Source: an uncultured Rhodospirillales bacterium
GTDB lineage: Bacteria > Pseudomonadota > Alphaproteobacteria > Rhodospirillales > Defluviicoccaceae
Length of the DNA stretch: 7,486 nt
NCBI GenBank assembly: GCA_937127205.1
Contig: CAKZLS010000195.1
Span: 1 to 7,486, forward strand
Direction: 5' to 3'
Positions 1 to 5,392 of the stretch are shown here, one piece after another. Numbering within the stretch: position 1 is the first letter of the stretch; each line of letters starts with the position of its first letter. A program made the translations under genes and the position numbers. The notes under the pieces are model-generated. The model was not told where the DNA came from, ran no database searches, and was given only the letters and a program-made list of their open reading frames with translations.

Positions 1-2
1 AC

Positions 3-26
3 CAGACGGAAGGTTCAGATCAATGA
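3..26 (+). CDS. Possible C-terminal tail of the upstream flagellar gene (flgF position)
   Basis: Reading frame 3 enters from the left edge and ends in a TGA at 24-26, overlapping the flgG ATG by the ATGA arrangement. Only seven residues (QTEGSDQ) are visible, so the product cannot be identified. Position suggests FlgF, the proximal rod protein, which normally precedes flgG. A 4-base overlap would imply translational coupling. This is inference from position only; the frame could equally be chance. Confidence 0.3.
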   Translation, partial: QTEGSDQ

Positions 27-808
27 GAGCACTGGGAATAGCGACGACGGGAATGCTCGCTCAGCAGCGGAACGTGGAGGTGGTCTCCAATAACCTGGCC
101 AACATGAACACTACGGGATTTATGCGCCGGCGAACCGAGTTTCACGATCTTCTGTACCAGAACCTGAGGCGTGTCGGCTCGACCGCGTCGGATGCCGGCG
201 AGATCGTCCCGACCGGTGTCCAGCTGGGCCTCGGTGTGAAGCTGGCGGCGGTTTACCGTATCCATGCCCAAGGCAACCTGACGGCCACGGACAACACATT
301 CGACATGGCAATCCAGGGCAAGGGCTTCTTCCAGATCGAGCTTCCGGACGGCGAAACTGGCTACACCCGGGACGGCACTTTCCAGTTGAATGCCAACGGG
401 CAGCTTGTCACCCACGATGGCTACGCCGTGGTCCCCGGGATCACCGTCCCGGAAGACGCGGTCGACGTTACCATCAACCAGAGCGGCGAGGTTTTGGTAA
501 AGCTGCAGGGCCAAGTGAACTTGCAGAATGTCGGCCAGTTGCAGATCGCCACGTTCGCCAACGAGCCGGGCCTGCAAGCCATCGGCAGCAATCTGTTCAC
601 CGAAACGCCAGCTTCCGGATCGGCCACCGTCGGCACGCCGCAAACGTCGGGTTACGGCAGTATTCTCCAGGGGTTCCTGGAGACTTCGAACGTCAATTCG
701 GTGGAGGAGATTACCAACCTGATCTCGGCCCAGCGGGCGTATGAGATGAACTCAAAGGTCATTCAGACCGTCGACGAGATGATGGCTTCGGCCAGCAACC
801 TGAGATAG
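23..808 (+). CDS. flgG: Flagellar basal-body distal rod protein FlgG
   Basis: FlgG builds the distal rod, the drive shaft that crosses the periplasm and joins the proximal rod to the hook. It is exported unprocessed by the flagellar type III apparatus. The 261-residue length matches the family (about 260). The N-terminal rod/hook helix carries the family motif around residues 22-33 (SNNLANMNTTGF). The D1 region contains DMAIQGKGFFQI and GYTRDGTFQLNANGQL. The C-terminal helix holds SNVNSVEE (222-229) and QRAYEMNSK (237-245). The start is supported by GGAAGG at 8-13, nine bases before ATG. Residue 5 is Gly where most homologues have Tyr, a minor oddity. The stop overlaps the ribosome-binding site of flgA, so the two are one operon. 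The hook gene at 5393 is a paralogue of the same axial family. Confidence 0.97.
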   Translation: MRALGIATTGMLAQQRNVEVVSNNLANMNTTGFMRRRTEFHDLLYQNLRRVGSTASDAGEIVPTGVQLGLGVKLAAVYRIHAQGNLTATDNTFDMAIQGKGFFQIELPDGETGYTRDGTFQLNANGQLVTHDGYAVVPGITVPEDAVDVTINQSGEVLVKLQGQVNLQNVGQLQIATFANEPGLQAIGSNLFTETPASGSATVGTPQTSGYGSILQGFLETSNVNSVEEITNLISAQRAYEMNSKVIQTVDEMMASASNLR

Positions 809-818
809 GGAGATGACA

Positions 819-1841
819 ATGCGCGCCCTTATCGCGATTTTTGCCGTGGCCAGTTTGATCACATTTTCCACGCAGCCCCAGGCGGATGCCGCCGAGCCCC
901 AGGCGGGGACCACCGAGCGAACCATCCCGGCCGCCGCCGAGGCCTCGCTCGAGCAACCGGTCATCCTCCGCGACGTGGCGGCGATCGGCGGCAATCTGGT
1001 GCATCTCGGCGATCTGTTCATCAACGCCGGAGACAAGGCGCTTCGCGAAGTGGGGTACGCGCCGGCTCCCGGCCGGCGGATGGTTTTCGACGCGCGCATG
1101 CTGTACCGGCTGGCTCGGATCCACGGTCTGGAGTGGACACCCATGTCCCTGCAAGACAAGGCGGTGATCCAACGCGAGAGCACCGTTGTTTCGGGCGCCG
1201 ACGTCGAAGACCGCATTCTGGCGGCATTGCCGGAAAACGGTATCGACGCCGACAATGTGGACGTCGAACTCAACAACCCGATGATGAAGCTGCACCTGCC
1301 CGTAGACGCGGCCGAGACTGTGGAAGTGGAAGCGTTGAATTACAGTGCGGGCAACGGACGGTTCAACGCGATCGTGACCATTCCGGGCGATGGCTTGAGC
1401 GTTCGGCGAGCCCGCGTTTCCGGCCGGGTCCATCGCATCTCGGACGTGCCCGTTCTGGCCCGCCGGGTCCTGCGCGGCGACATCATTACCGAACGGGACA
1501 TCGACTGGCTGCAACTGCGCAGCGGCCGCATTCCCAACAATACCGTGCTCGATGCGGCGTCTCTCATTGGCCTTAGTCCTAAGAGAACGTTGCGCCCGGG
1601 CGCGCCTATCCGCATTTCCGAGGTTCAGCAGCCGGTCCTGGTTTCCAAGGGGGCTCACGTGACCCTGGTTCTGGAAACAGCGAGCATGGTGCTGACCGCC
1701 CGCGGCCGGGCTCTGCAGAACGGCGGCCGCGGAGATATCATTCAGGTGACCAACACGCAAAGCCACACCGTTGTCGAGGGTGTGGTGACCGGCGCCGGGA
1801 CCGTGGCCGTGAGCCATTCCGGCGCCACCGCGATTAACTAA
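819..1841 (+). CDS. flgA: Flagellar basal-body P-ring formation chaperone FlgA
   Basis: FlgA is a periplasmic chaperone that helps FlgI assemble into the P ring around the rod. A Sec signal peptide is visible: basic start, hydrophobic core to about residue 16, and a likely cut after ADA at residue 24. The C-terminal SAF/FlgA domain begins near residue 210 (VPVLARRVLRGDIITERDI) and runs to the end, including the typical LRPGAPIRISEV and TGAGTVAV strands. At 340 residues it is longer than the enteric protein (about 220), with an extra N-terminal region; long forms are common in alphaproteobacteria. Two in-frame ATGs exist. The one at 813 abuts the AGGGAG (807-812), while 819 has an ideal six-base spacer, so 819 is preferred. 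It follows flgG by ten bases. Its client gene flgI is not in the window. Confidence 0.93.
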   Translation: MRALIAIFAVASLITFSTQPQADAAEPQAGTTERTIPAAAEASLEQPVILRDVAAIGGNLVHLGDLFINAGDKALREVGYAPAPGRRMVFDARMLYRLARIHGLEWTPMSLQDKAVIQRESTVVSGADVEDRILAALPENGIDADNVDVELNNPMMKLHLPVDAAETVEVEALNYSAGNGRFNAIVTIPGDGLSVRRARVSGRVHRISDVPVLARRVLRGDIITERDIDWLQLRSGRIPNNTVLDAASLIGLSPKRTLRPGAPIRISEVQQPVLVSKGAHVTLVLETASMVLTARGRALQNGGRGDIIQVTNTQSHTVVEGVVTGAGTVAVSHSGATAIN

Positions 1842-1885
1842 GGCAATAACCGATTGAGTTTACTTGATCTAAAGATGAATGGTTT

Positions 1886-1916
1886 AGAGCACGGTGCCAT
1901 TGGATTGGACCGCTCT
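1886..1916 (+). other. Bulged hairpin in the flgA-flgH intergenic gap
   Basis: The 92-base gap between flgA and flgH is AT-richer than the genes and contains an inverted repeat. AGAGC (1886-1890) pairs with GCTCT (1912-1916), GGT (1893-1895) with ACC (1909-1911), and CCA (1897-1899) with TGG (1906-1908), with small bulges and a six-base loop. No T-run follows, so it is not a typical terminator. It ends just before the flgH Shine-Dalgarno AGGAG (1919-1923) and could stabilise a processed flgH transcript. No convincing promoter was found in the gap. Confidence 0.35.
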
Positions 1917-1933
1917 CTAGGAGATTTTCGATA

Positions 1934-2698
1934 ATGGATCGGTTTTCACGTAAGTTTCTTCCCGTCGCGGCCATCCTGGCGATCGGCATCGGCGCTTCCG
2001 GATGCAGCAACCTCATGCGCCTGTCAGAGGTGGGCAGCGAGCCCGCCATGGCCGAGTACACGAACCCGACGGAGGCTCCGGGTTACCAGCCTGTAAATCT
2101 GCCCATGCCGGCGGCGCAAACGCCCGTGGACAATCCGAACTCGCTGTGGCGCTCTGGGGCAAAAGCCTTTTTCAAGGACATTCGAGCCAAGGACGTGGGG
2201 GACATCCTGACGCTGCGGCTCAAGCTCGATGACAGCGCCAAGCTCGAGAACAAGACCAACCGCGGTCGCGACGATAGCGAGACGCAGGAAACCAACATCC
2301 TTCTCGGCTATGAAGCTTCGTTCAACCACATCTTCGGCAATGAAGCGGTCGCCCAGGGCGGCACCATGTTCGACTTTGGGACGAAAATGGATACCGAGGG
2401 CGATGGTGCCATTGACCGGAGCGAGGAAGTGGAACTGACCGTCGCGGCGGTAGTCACCCAGAAATTGCCGAATGGAGCGCTGGCCATCCTCGCGCGCCAG
2501 GAGGTGCGGGTGAACTACGAGCTCCGCGAGATGTTGGTCAGCGGTGTAGTCCGCGCCCAGGACATCGATGCCGACAACTCGGTTTCCCATGAGAAGATCG
2601 CCGAAATGCAGGTGGCTTACGGTGGCCGCGGAACACTGAGCGATCTGCAGCAGCCACGGTGGGGAACCCAAGTCTGGGATATCCTGTTCCCGTTCTAA
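1934..2698 (+). CDS. flgH: Flagellar L-ring lipoprotein FlgH
   Basis: FlgH is an outer-membrane lipoprotein that forms the L ring, the bushing through which the rod passes the outer membrane. The 254-residue product starts with a lipoprotein signal: basic start, hydrophobic stretch, and a lipobox-like ASGC with the lipidated Cys at residue 24. Family motifs follow: NSLWRSGAKAFFKDIRAKDVGDILTL, NKTNRGRD, LPNGALAILARQEVRVNYE, VVRAQDIDADNSV, KIAEMQVAYGGRG and the C-terminal QPRWGTQVWDILFPF. AGGAG at 1919-1923 lies ten bases before ATG, a slightly long spacer. The 92-base gap after flgA is larger than the flgG-flgA junction. An intrinsic terminator follows the stop by 23 bases, which marks the end of the basal-body operon. 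Confidence 0.96.
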   Translation: MDRFSRKFLPVAAILAIGIGASGCSNLMRLSEVGSEPAMAEYTNPTEAPGYQPVNLPMPAAQTPVDNPNSLWRSGAKAFFKDIRAKDVGDILTLRLKLDDSAKLENKTNRGRDDSETQETNILLGYEASFNHIFGNEAVAQGGTMFDFGTKMDTEGDGAIDRSEEVELTVAAVVTQKLPNGALAILARQEVRVNYELREMLVSGVVRAQDIDADNSVSHEKIAEMQVAYGGRGTLSDLQQPRWGTQVWDILFPF

Positions 2699-2721
2699 GG
2701 CCAGCGTTCATGCTAAGAGGG

Positions 2722-2754
2722 AAAGGCCGTTGCTCAGCGACAGCCTTTTGCTTT
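2722..2754 (+). terminator. Intrinsic terminator of the flgG-flgA-flgH unit
   Basis: AAAGGC (2722-2727) pairs with GCCTTT (2743-2748). After one C/A mismatch, GTTGC (2729-2733) pairs with GCGAC (2737-2741, one G-U), closing on a three-base TCA loop. The right arm runs into TTTTGCTTT (2746-2754). It sits 23 bases after the flgH stop and before the converging dksA gene. Confidence 0.65.
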
Positions 2755-2759
2755 CGCGC

Positions 2760-2805
2760 AAAAATTAAGTGCCGGAAGGAGGTTTGTCTTGGACCGCATC
2801 CGGCA
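2760..2805 (-). terminator. Probable terminator of the dksA-like transcript
   Basis: Downstream of the dksA stop on the - strand, a perfect seven-base inverted repeat, TGCCGGA/TCCGGCA (arms 2799-2805 and 2770-2776), encloses a 22-base loop with a further possible GGT/ACC pairing. It is followed on that strand by TTAATTTTT (about 2768-2760). The loop is long for a terminator, so confidence is moderate. Together with 2722-2754 it insulates two converging transcripts. Confidence 0.45.
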
Positions 2806-2830
2806 AAGGAAAAAGGGGGACTGCGGACGA

Positions 2831-3253
2831 CTATTCGTCGCGGTGGGTCTTTTCCATGCGCTCGTGACGTTCCTGCGCTTCAAGTGACAACGTGGCGATG
2901 GGACGGGCTTCCAGCCGGGAAAGACTGATTGGTTCATGGGTTTCTTCGCAGTACCCGAACGCGCCGCCCTCGATCCGCTCCAGGGCTTCGTCGATCTTCG
3001 AGATCAGCTTGCGTGCCCGGTCCCGGGTTCGCAGTTCCAGTGAACGATTGGTCTCCGACGACGCCCGATCGGCGATGTCCGGTTCCGTGGCCGTGTTTTC
3101 CTGCAGGTGATGCAGCGTCTCATTGGATTCCACTAACAACTCCGCCCGCCAGTTCAGCAGTTTCTTCCGAAAGTAGGCGAGCATGACCGCGTTCATGAAC
3201 GGTTCGTCGTCGGATGGACGATAGTCCGGCGGCACGGTGACGGTCATATTCAT
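2831..3253 (-). CDS. dksA: DksA/TraR-family RNA polymerase-binding transcription factor, cysteine-poor form
   Basis: DksA-type proteins enter the secondary channel of RNA polymerase and, with ppGpp, adjust promoter choice. The 140-residue product has the coiled coil (about 25-95). Its tip keeps the two functional acids as DIADRA (D59, D62), equivalent to Asp71 and Asp74 of the E. coli protein. The globular end (GYCEETHEPISLSRLEARPIATLSLEAQERHER, quoted in part: GYCEETHEPISL) aligns with the zinc finger but keeps only C102; the other three positions are T105, S123 and A126, so zinc binding is unlikely. That is typical of alphaproteobacterial homologues. The start at 3253 is chosen over a TTG at 3331 because the family begins near here, GGGA lies seven bases upstream, and 3331 lies upstream of the predicted transcript start. 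It has its own promoter and terminator. Its place beside fliX is a conserved alphaproteobacterial arrangement. Confidence 0.92.
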   Translation of the reverse strand: MNMTVTVPPDYRPSDDEPFMNAVMLAYFRKKLLNWRAELLVESNETLHHLQENTATEPDIADRASSETNRSLELRTRDRARKLISKIDEALERIEGGAFGYCEETHEPISLSRLEARPIATLSLEAQERHERMEKTHRDE

Positions 3254-3296
3254 CGTGAATTCCCAGCAGTCAGGCCGGTACGGCCAACAGTGCCGG

Positions 3297-3325
3297 AATA
3301 TATTTTCCCGGGAACCGTGTCGCAA
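3297..3325 (-). promoter_or_regulatory. Sigma-70-type promoter for dksA
   Basis: On the - strand, TTGCGA (3325-3320) and TATATT (3302-3297) are separated by exactly 17 bases, a good housekeeping promoter. Transcription would begin near 3290, giving a leader of about 37 bases. The leader contains a perfect short hairpin, GGCCG-TAC-CGGCC (3285-3273), about 20 bases before the ATG. This supports dksA being transcribed independently of fliX. Confidence 0.55.
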
Positions 3326-3390
3326 GCGCAATTTTCTGCGGATCGTTGTTACAACTCTTTGAAATCGCGGAATAAAATGCTGCAGTGGCG

Positions 3391-3413
3391 AAAAGAAACC
3401 GCTGGAGCGGCTT
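3391..3413 (-). terminator. Intrinsic terminator of fliX
   Basis: Five bases after the fliX stop, on the - strand, AAGCCGC (3413-3407) pairs with GCGGTTT (3402-3396; one G-U) around a TCCA loop. The run TTTCTTTT (3398-3391) follows. It is compact and well formed, and it separates fliX from dksA. Confidence 0.65.
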
Positions 3414-3418
3414 AACCC

Positions 3419-3850
3419 TTAGCTTTTCCGGGTCAATTTTGCGATTTCGACTTCGGCGCGGAGCTCGATTTCATCAATGACCGAGTTGAGACGAGGGTCA
3501 TCCGATTGGTCGCGTTTCTCTCTCAACATCCGGGCGAGGTCGGTCAGGCGCTCTTTTGACACGCTGCCCTCCAAAATCCCGATTCGCATATCGTCCAAGT
3601 GGTCGAGCACGTCGTTGCCGAACCGCTGGAGATTATTCTTCGCGGTTTCTTCCGTCGCGTCCGGGGTCTCTTGTATCGCGAGAACGGAGCCAACGGAAAA
3701 CACCGCGCTGGCGCCGCTTGGCGCGGCGGCCGCTGGCGAAGCTGTGGCGTTCTGCAGCGTGCTGGCGAAGGCGCCACCGGTTCCGGATGCCGCGGCCTTG
3801 CCGCGGGAATGCTCGGTGCGCCTATTGGGCTCGAGAGTGCTGATTTTCAT
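3419..3850 (-). CDS. fliX: Flagellar assembly regulator FliX
   Basis: In Caulobacter, FliX is a cytoplasmic partner of the sigma-54 activator FlbD. It senses completion of the early basal body and licenses transcription of hook and other late genes. The product is 143 residues, close to the Caulobacter protein. It has a low-complexity Ala/Ser-rich N-terminal part (about 19-50) and then the conserved helical region: LAIQE (57-61), LDHLDDMRIGILEGSVSKERL (82-102, quoted in part: LDHLDDMRIGIL), and IDEIELRAEVEIAKL (125-139). Start codon ATG at 3850; only a weak ribosome-binding site is seen. A perfect CtrA box lies 54 bases upstream, and a terminator follows the stop. The flgE gene to the right carries a sigma-54 promoter, the class of target FliX/FlbD controls. 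Confidence 0.93.
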   Translation of the reverse strand: MKISTLEPNRRTEHSRGKAAASGTGGAFASTLQNATASPAAAAPSGASAVFSVGSVLAIQETPDATEETAKNNLQRFGNDVLDHLDDMRIGILEGSVSKERLTDLARMLREKRDQSDDPRLNSVIDEIELRAEVEIAKLTRKS

Positions 3851-3904
3851 CGCCAGGCTCGATCAAAGTGGTGGTACGAAGGTCGCATCCTGCGTCGACG
3901 CCGG

Positions 3905-3919
3905 TTAAGGGCGGGTTAA
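3905..3919 (-). promoter_or_regulatory. CtrA-binding site (TTAA-N7-TTAA) upstream of fliX
   Basis: TTAA at 3905-3908 and TTAA at 3916-3919 are separated by exactly seven bases (GGGCGGG), the canonical box of the response regulator CtrA. It lies 54 bases upstream of the fliX ATG, a plausible place for a class II flagellar promoter. On the - strand the distal half reads TTAACC, as in many CtrA sites. The spacing is symmetrical, so it could also act on the + strand unit beginning at 3993. The sequence is seen directly; control by CtrA is inferred. Confidence 0.65.
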
Positions 3920-3992
3920 ACAGGGTTCGGATGGCTCGATCCCACATATTTTGTGTTGAAACTCAAGGCGTGCGGGCCTAGGAGTGTTGCGA

Positions 3993-4118
3993 ATGAGACG
4001 CATTTTTAACAAATCCCCGAACGGATCACCTTGCAACCTCGACCCGCAGAGGCGTCAACGGGGAGCGATTCCGAAGAAGGTGTTTGCCATCGCGCTTTCG
4101 GGGCTGTTGTCGCGATGA
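3993..4118 (+). CDS. Possible small protein or leader peptide upstream of the ABC ATPase
   Basis: An ATG at 3993 follows a strong Shine-Dalgarno, AGGAG (3980-3984), with an eight-base spacer. It opens a 41-codon frame starting MRRIFNKSPNG and ending KKVFAIALSGLLSR. The product is unrecognised: basic overall, with a short hydrophobic patch near the C-terminus. The start lies 142 bases divergent from fliX, where flgI begins in syntenic loci, so it could be the relic of a lost gene's 5' end. Its TGA overlaps the ATG of a 15-codon ORF (4115-4162), whose own TGA overlaps the ATPase ATG at 4159. The ribosome-binding site is the main evidence that it is translated. Confidence 0.35.
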   Translation: MRRIFNKSPNGSPCNLDPQRRQRGAIPKKVFAIALSGLLSR

Positions 4119-4158
4119 CCGTGACCATCCGCGCGCGGCCGGGCGGGCGCGAAACAAA

Positions 4159-5223
4159 ATGAAAGCGAGAGTGATCGCGGGGACGACGGGCGTCCAGGTT
4201 GACGACCTGTCCCACGCCTACGACACCATTGAAGTGGTACGCAACGTTTCGTTGCGCGTCACGCCGGGGGAGGTGGCTTGCCTGCTTGGTCCGTCCGGCT
4301 GCGGCAAGACCACGCTGTTGCGCCTCGCCGCCGGGCTGGAGGTTGTCCAACGGGGTACGGTAACCATCGGCAACCAGATGGTGGCAGACGGCGCCAGCGG
4401 CCGGCATATGGCGCCGGAGCGCCGCCGGGTGGGGCTGATGTTTCAGGACTACGCGCTGTTCCCACATTTGACCGTGTTCGACAACATTGCGTTTGGGATT
4501 AGCGATCTGACGGCGGAGCGCCGCCGCTGGGTCGACGACGCGCTGGAGCGCATGGGGCTCGCGGACTATGCCCGGAGTTACCCGCACACGCTCTCCGGCG
4601 GCCAGCAGCAGCGCTGCGCGTTGTTGCGGGCACTGGCACCGGAGCCGGACGTGCTGCTGTTGGACGAACCCTTTTCCGGGCTCGATGTCACCCGCCGCGC
4701 CCAGGTACGCGAGCAGACCTTGGAGCTGCTCGGCGAAGCCGGCATCGCCACCCTGATCGTCTCCCACGACCCCGAGGAGGCCATGTTCATGTCCGACCGA
4801 TTGCTGATCATGGAACAGGGCGAAATCATTCAGCAAGGGGCGCCGGCGGAGATCTACCTCAACCCCCGCGATGCCTCGGTGGCCGGACTGTTCGGGCCCC
4901 TGAACCGCATCGCCGGCGTCATCGACGACGGCCATCTGGAGACTCCGCTCGGCCGGTTCTATGCTCATGAGCTCGCAACCGGCAGCCCGGCCGTGCTGTT
5001 GATCCGCCCGGAGGGCCTGGCCGTGGTCCCGCCCGGCGCCGGCGCGCCGGCGACGGTTGTCTGGGCGCGTCTGCTGGGCCGCTCCAGCCATCTGCGCATG
5101 CGGGTCGAAGGCATCGGTCGCCCGCTGGAAATCCTGGTCCCCGGCGTCTATCTGCCGGAGCCAGGCACCGCCGTGTCGCTGACGGCCGACGCGGCGCAGG
5201 CGTTCGTGTTCGCCACCGGGTAA
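4159..5223 (+). CDS. ABC transporter ATP-binding protein, FbpC/PotA/CysA-like importer family
   Basis: The product is a cytoplasmic ATPase that would power an importer; family resemblance points to iron(III), polyamine or sulfate-type systems, and the substrate cannot be read here. In the 354-residue frame the parts are in order: A-loop Tyr21, Walker A GPSGCGKTT (44-52), Q-loop Gln96 in FQDYALFPHLTV, signature LSGGQQQR (145-152), Walker B LLLDEP (166-171, Glu170), D-loop near Asp176 and H-loop His203. All key residues are intact. A C-terminal regulatory TOBE-type domain covers about 235-354. The ATG at 4159 has no clear Shine-Dalgarno but overlaps the stop of a tiny upstream ORF (ATGA). A TTG at 4084 would add an atypical basic extension and is rejected. 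No permease or binding protein is adjacent, so it is an orphan here. It lies between fliX and flgE, where flagellar genes are expected. A T-less hairpin (5226-5245) follows the stop. Confidence 0.9.
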   Translation: MKARVIAGTTGVQVDDLSHAYDTIEVVRNVSLRVTPGEVACLLGPSGCGKTTLLRLAAGLEVVQRGTVTIGNQMVADGASGRHMAPERRRVGLMFQDYALFPHLTVFDNIAFGISDLTAERRRWVDDALERMGLADYARSYPHTLSGGQQQRCALLRALAPEPDVLLLDEPFSGLDVTRRAQVREQTLELLGEAGIATLIVSHDPEEAMFMSDRLLIMEQGEIIQQGAPAEIYLNPRDASVAGLFGPLNRIAGVIDDGHLETPLGRFYAHELATGSPAVLLIRPEGLAVVPPGAGAPATVVWARLLGRSSHLRMRVEGIGRPLEILVPGVYLPEPGTAVSLTADAAQAFVFATG

Positions 5224-5318
5224 AATGTGCCGCGCTCCGGGCACAATCCGCCTGGACGACACCTTCGTGCCCACCGCTTTAGGCATACAGATCCCTTAAT
5301 TTCAACGCATTAGCCAAT

Positions 5319-5334
5319 TGGCATCGCACTTGCA
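5319..5334 (+). promoter_or_regulatory. Sigma-54 (-24/-12) promoter of flgE
   Basis: TTGGCATCGCACTTGC begins at 5319: GG at 5320-5321 and GC at 5332-5333 are exactly ten bases apart. The flanking bases fit the TGGCAC-N5-TTGCA consensus with one mismatch in the -24 block. Transcription should begin near 5345, leaving a leader of about 48 bases. Hook genes in Caulobacter are sigma-54 and FlbD dependent. No activator site was identified; any enhancer would lie in or near the ATPase 3' end. Confidence 0.85.
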
Positions 5335-5392
5335 AACCGTGACGGCGGGACGGTCGGATCCGTCCGAGATTGAGCAACGAGCGGAGTCTGCC

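Larger units (their letters stand above)
3851..4158. other. Intergenic region between divergent fliX and the ABC ATPase
   Basis: This 308-base gap holds the CtrA box (3905-3919) and two tiny + strand ORFs: 3993-4118, which has a strong Shine-Dalgarno, and 4115-4162. I looked for GG-N10-GC sigma-54 elements on both strands and saw none. No strong -35/-10 pair was found for either direction. A lone TTAA half-site (4006-4009) is not paired. Confidence 0.6.

Noticed and set aside
20..643. - strand frame (207 codons) opposite flgG
   Set aside because: Antisense shadow of flgG; no motif or ribosome-binding site supports it.
759..1817. Long - strand frame (352 codons) opposite flgA
   Set aside because: Antisense shadow of a well-supported flgA with signal peptide and SAF domain; the translation is His/Arg/Gly-rich and motif-free.
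2024..2671. - strand frame (215 codons) opposite flgH
   Set aside because: Antisense shadow of the flgH lipoprotein gene; no start signal or family resemblance.
3254..3331. Upstream TTG start extending the DksA-like protein by 26 residues
   Set aside because: It would begin upstream of the predicted promoter's start site, and the extension has no family resemblance.
3477..3908. + strand frame (143 codons) opposite fliX
   Set aside because: Antisense shadow of fliX, which has conserved family motifs, a terminator and a CtrA box.
4084..4158. Upstream TTG start extending the ABC ATPase by 25 residues
   Set aside because: The extension is Arg-rich and unlike the family N-terminus; no Shine-Dalgarno precedes it.
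4006..5286. Long - strand frame (426 codons) opposite the ABC ATPase
   Set aside because: It mirrors the high-GC third-position pattern of the ATPase gene and has no motif; the + strand protein has all ABC motifs intact.
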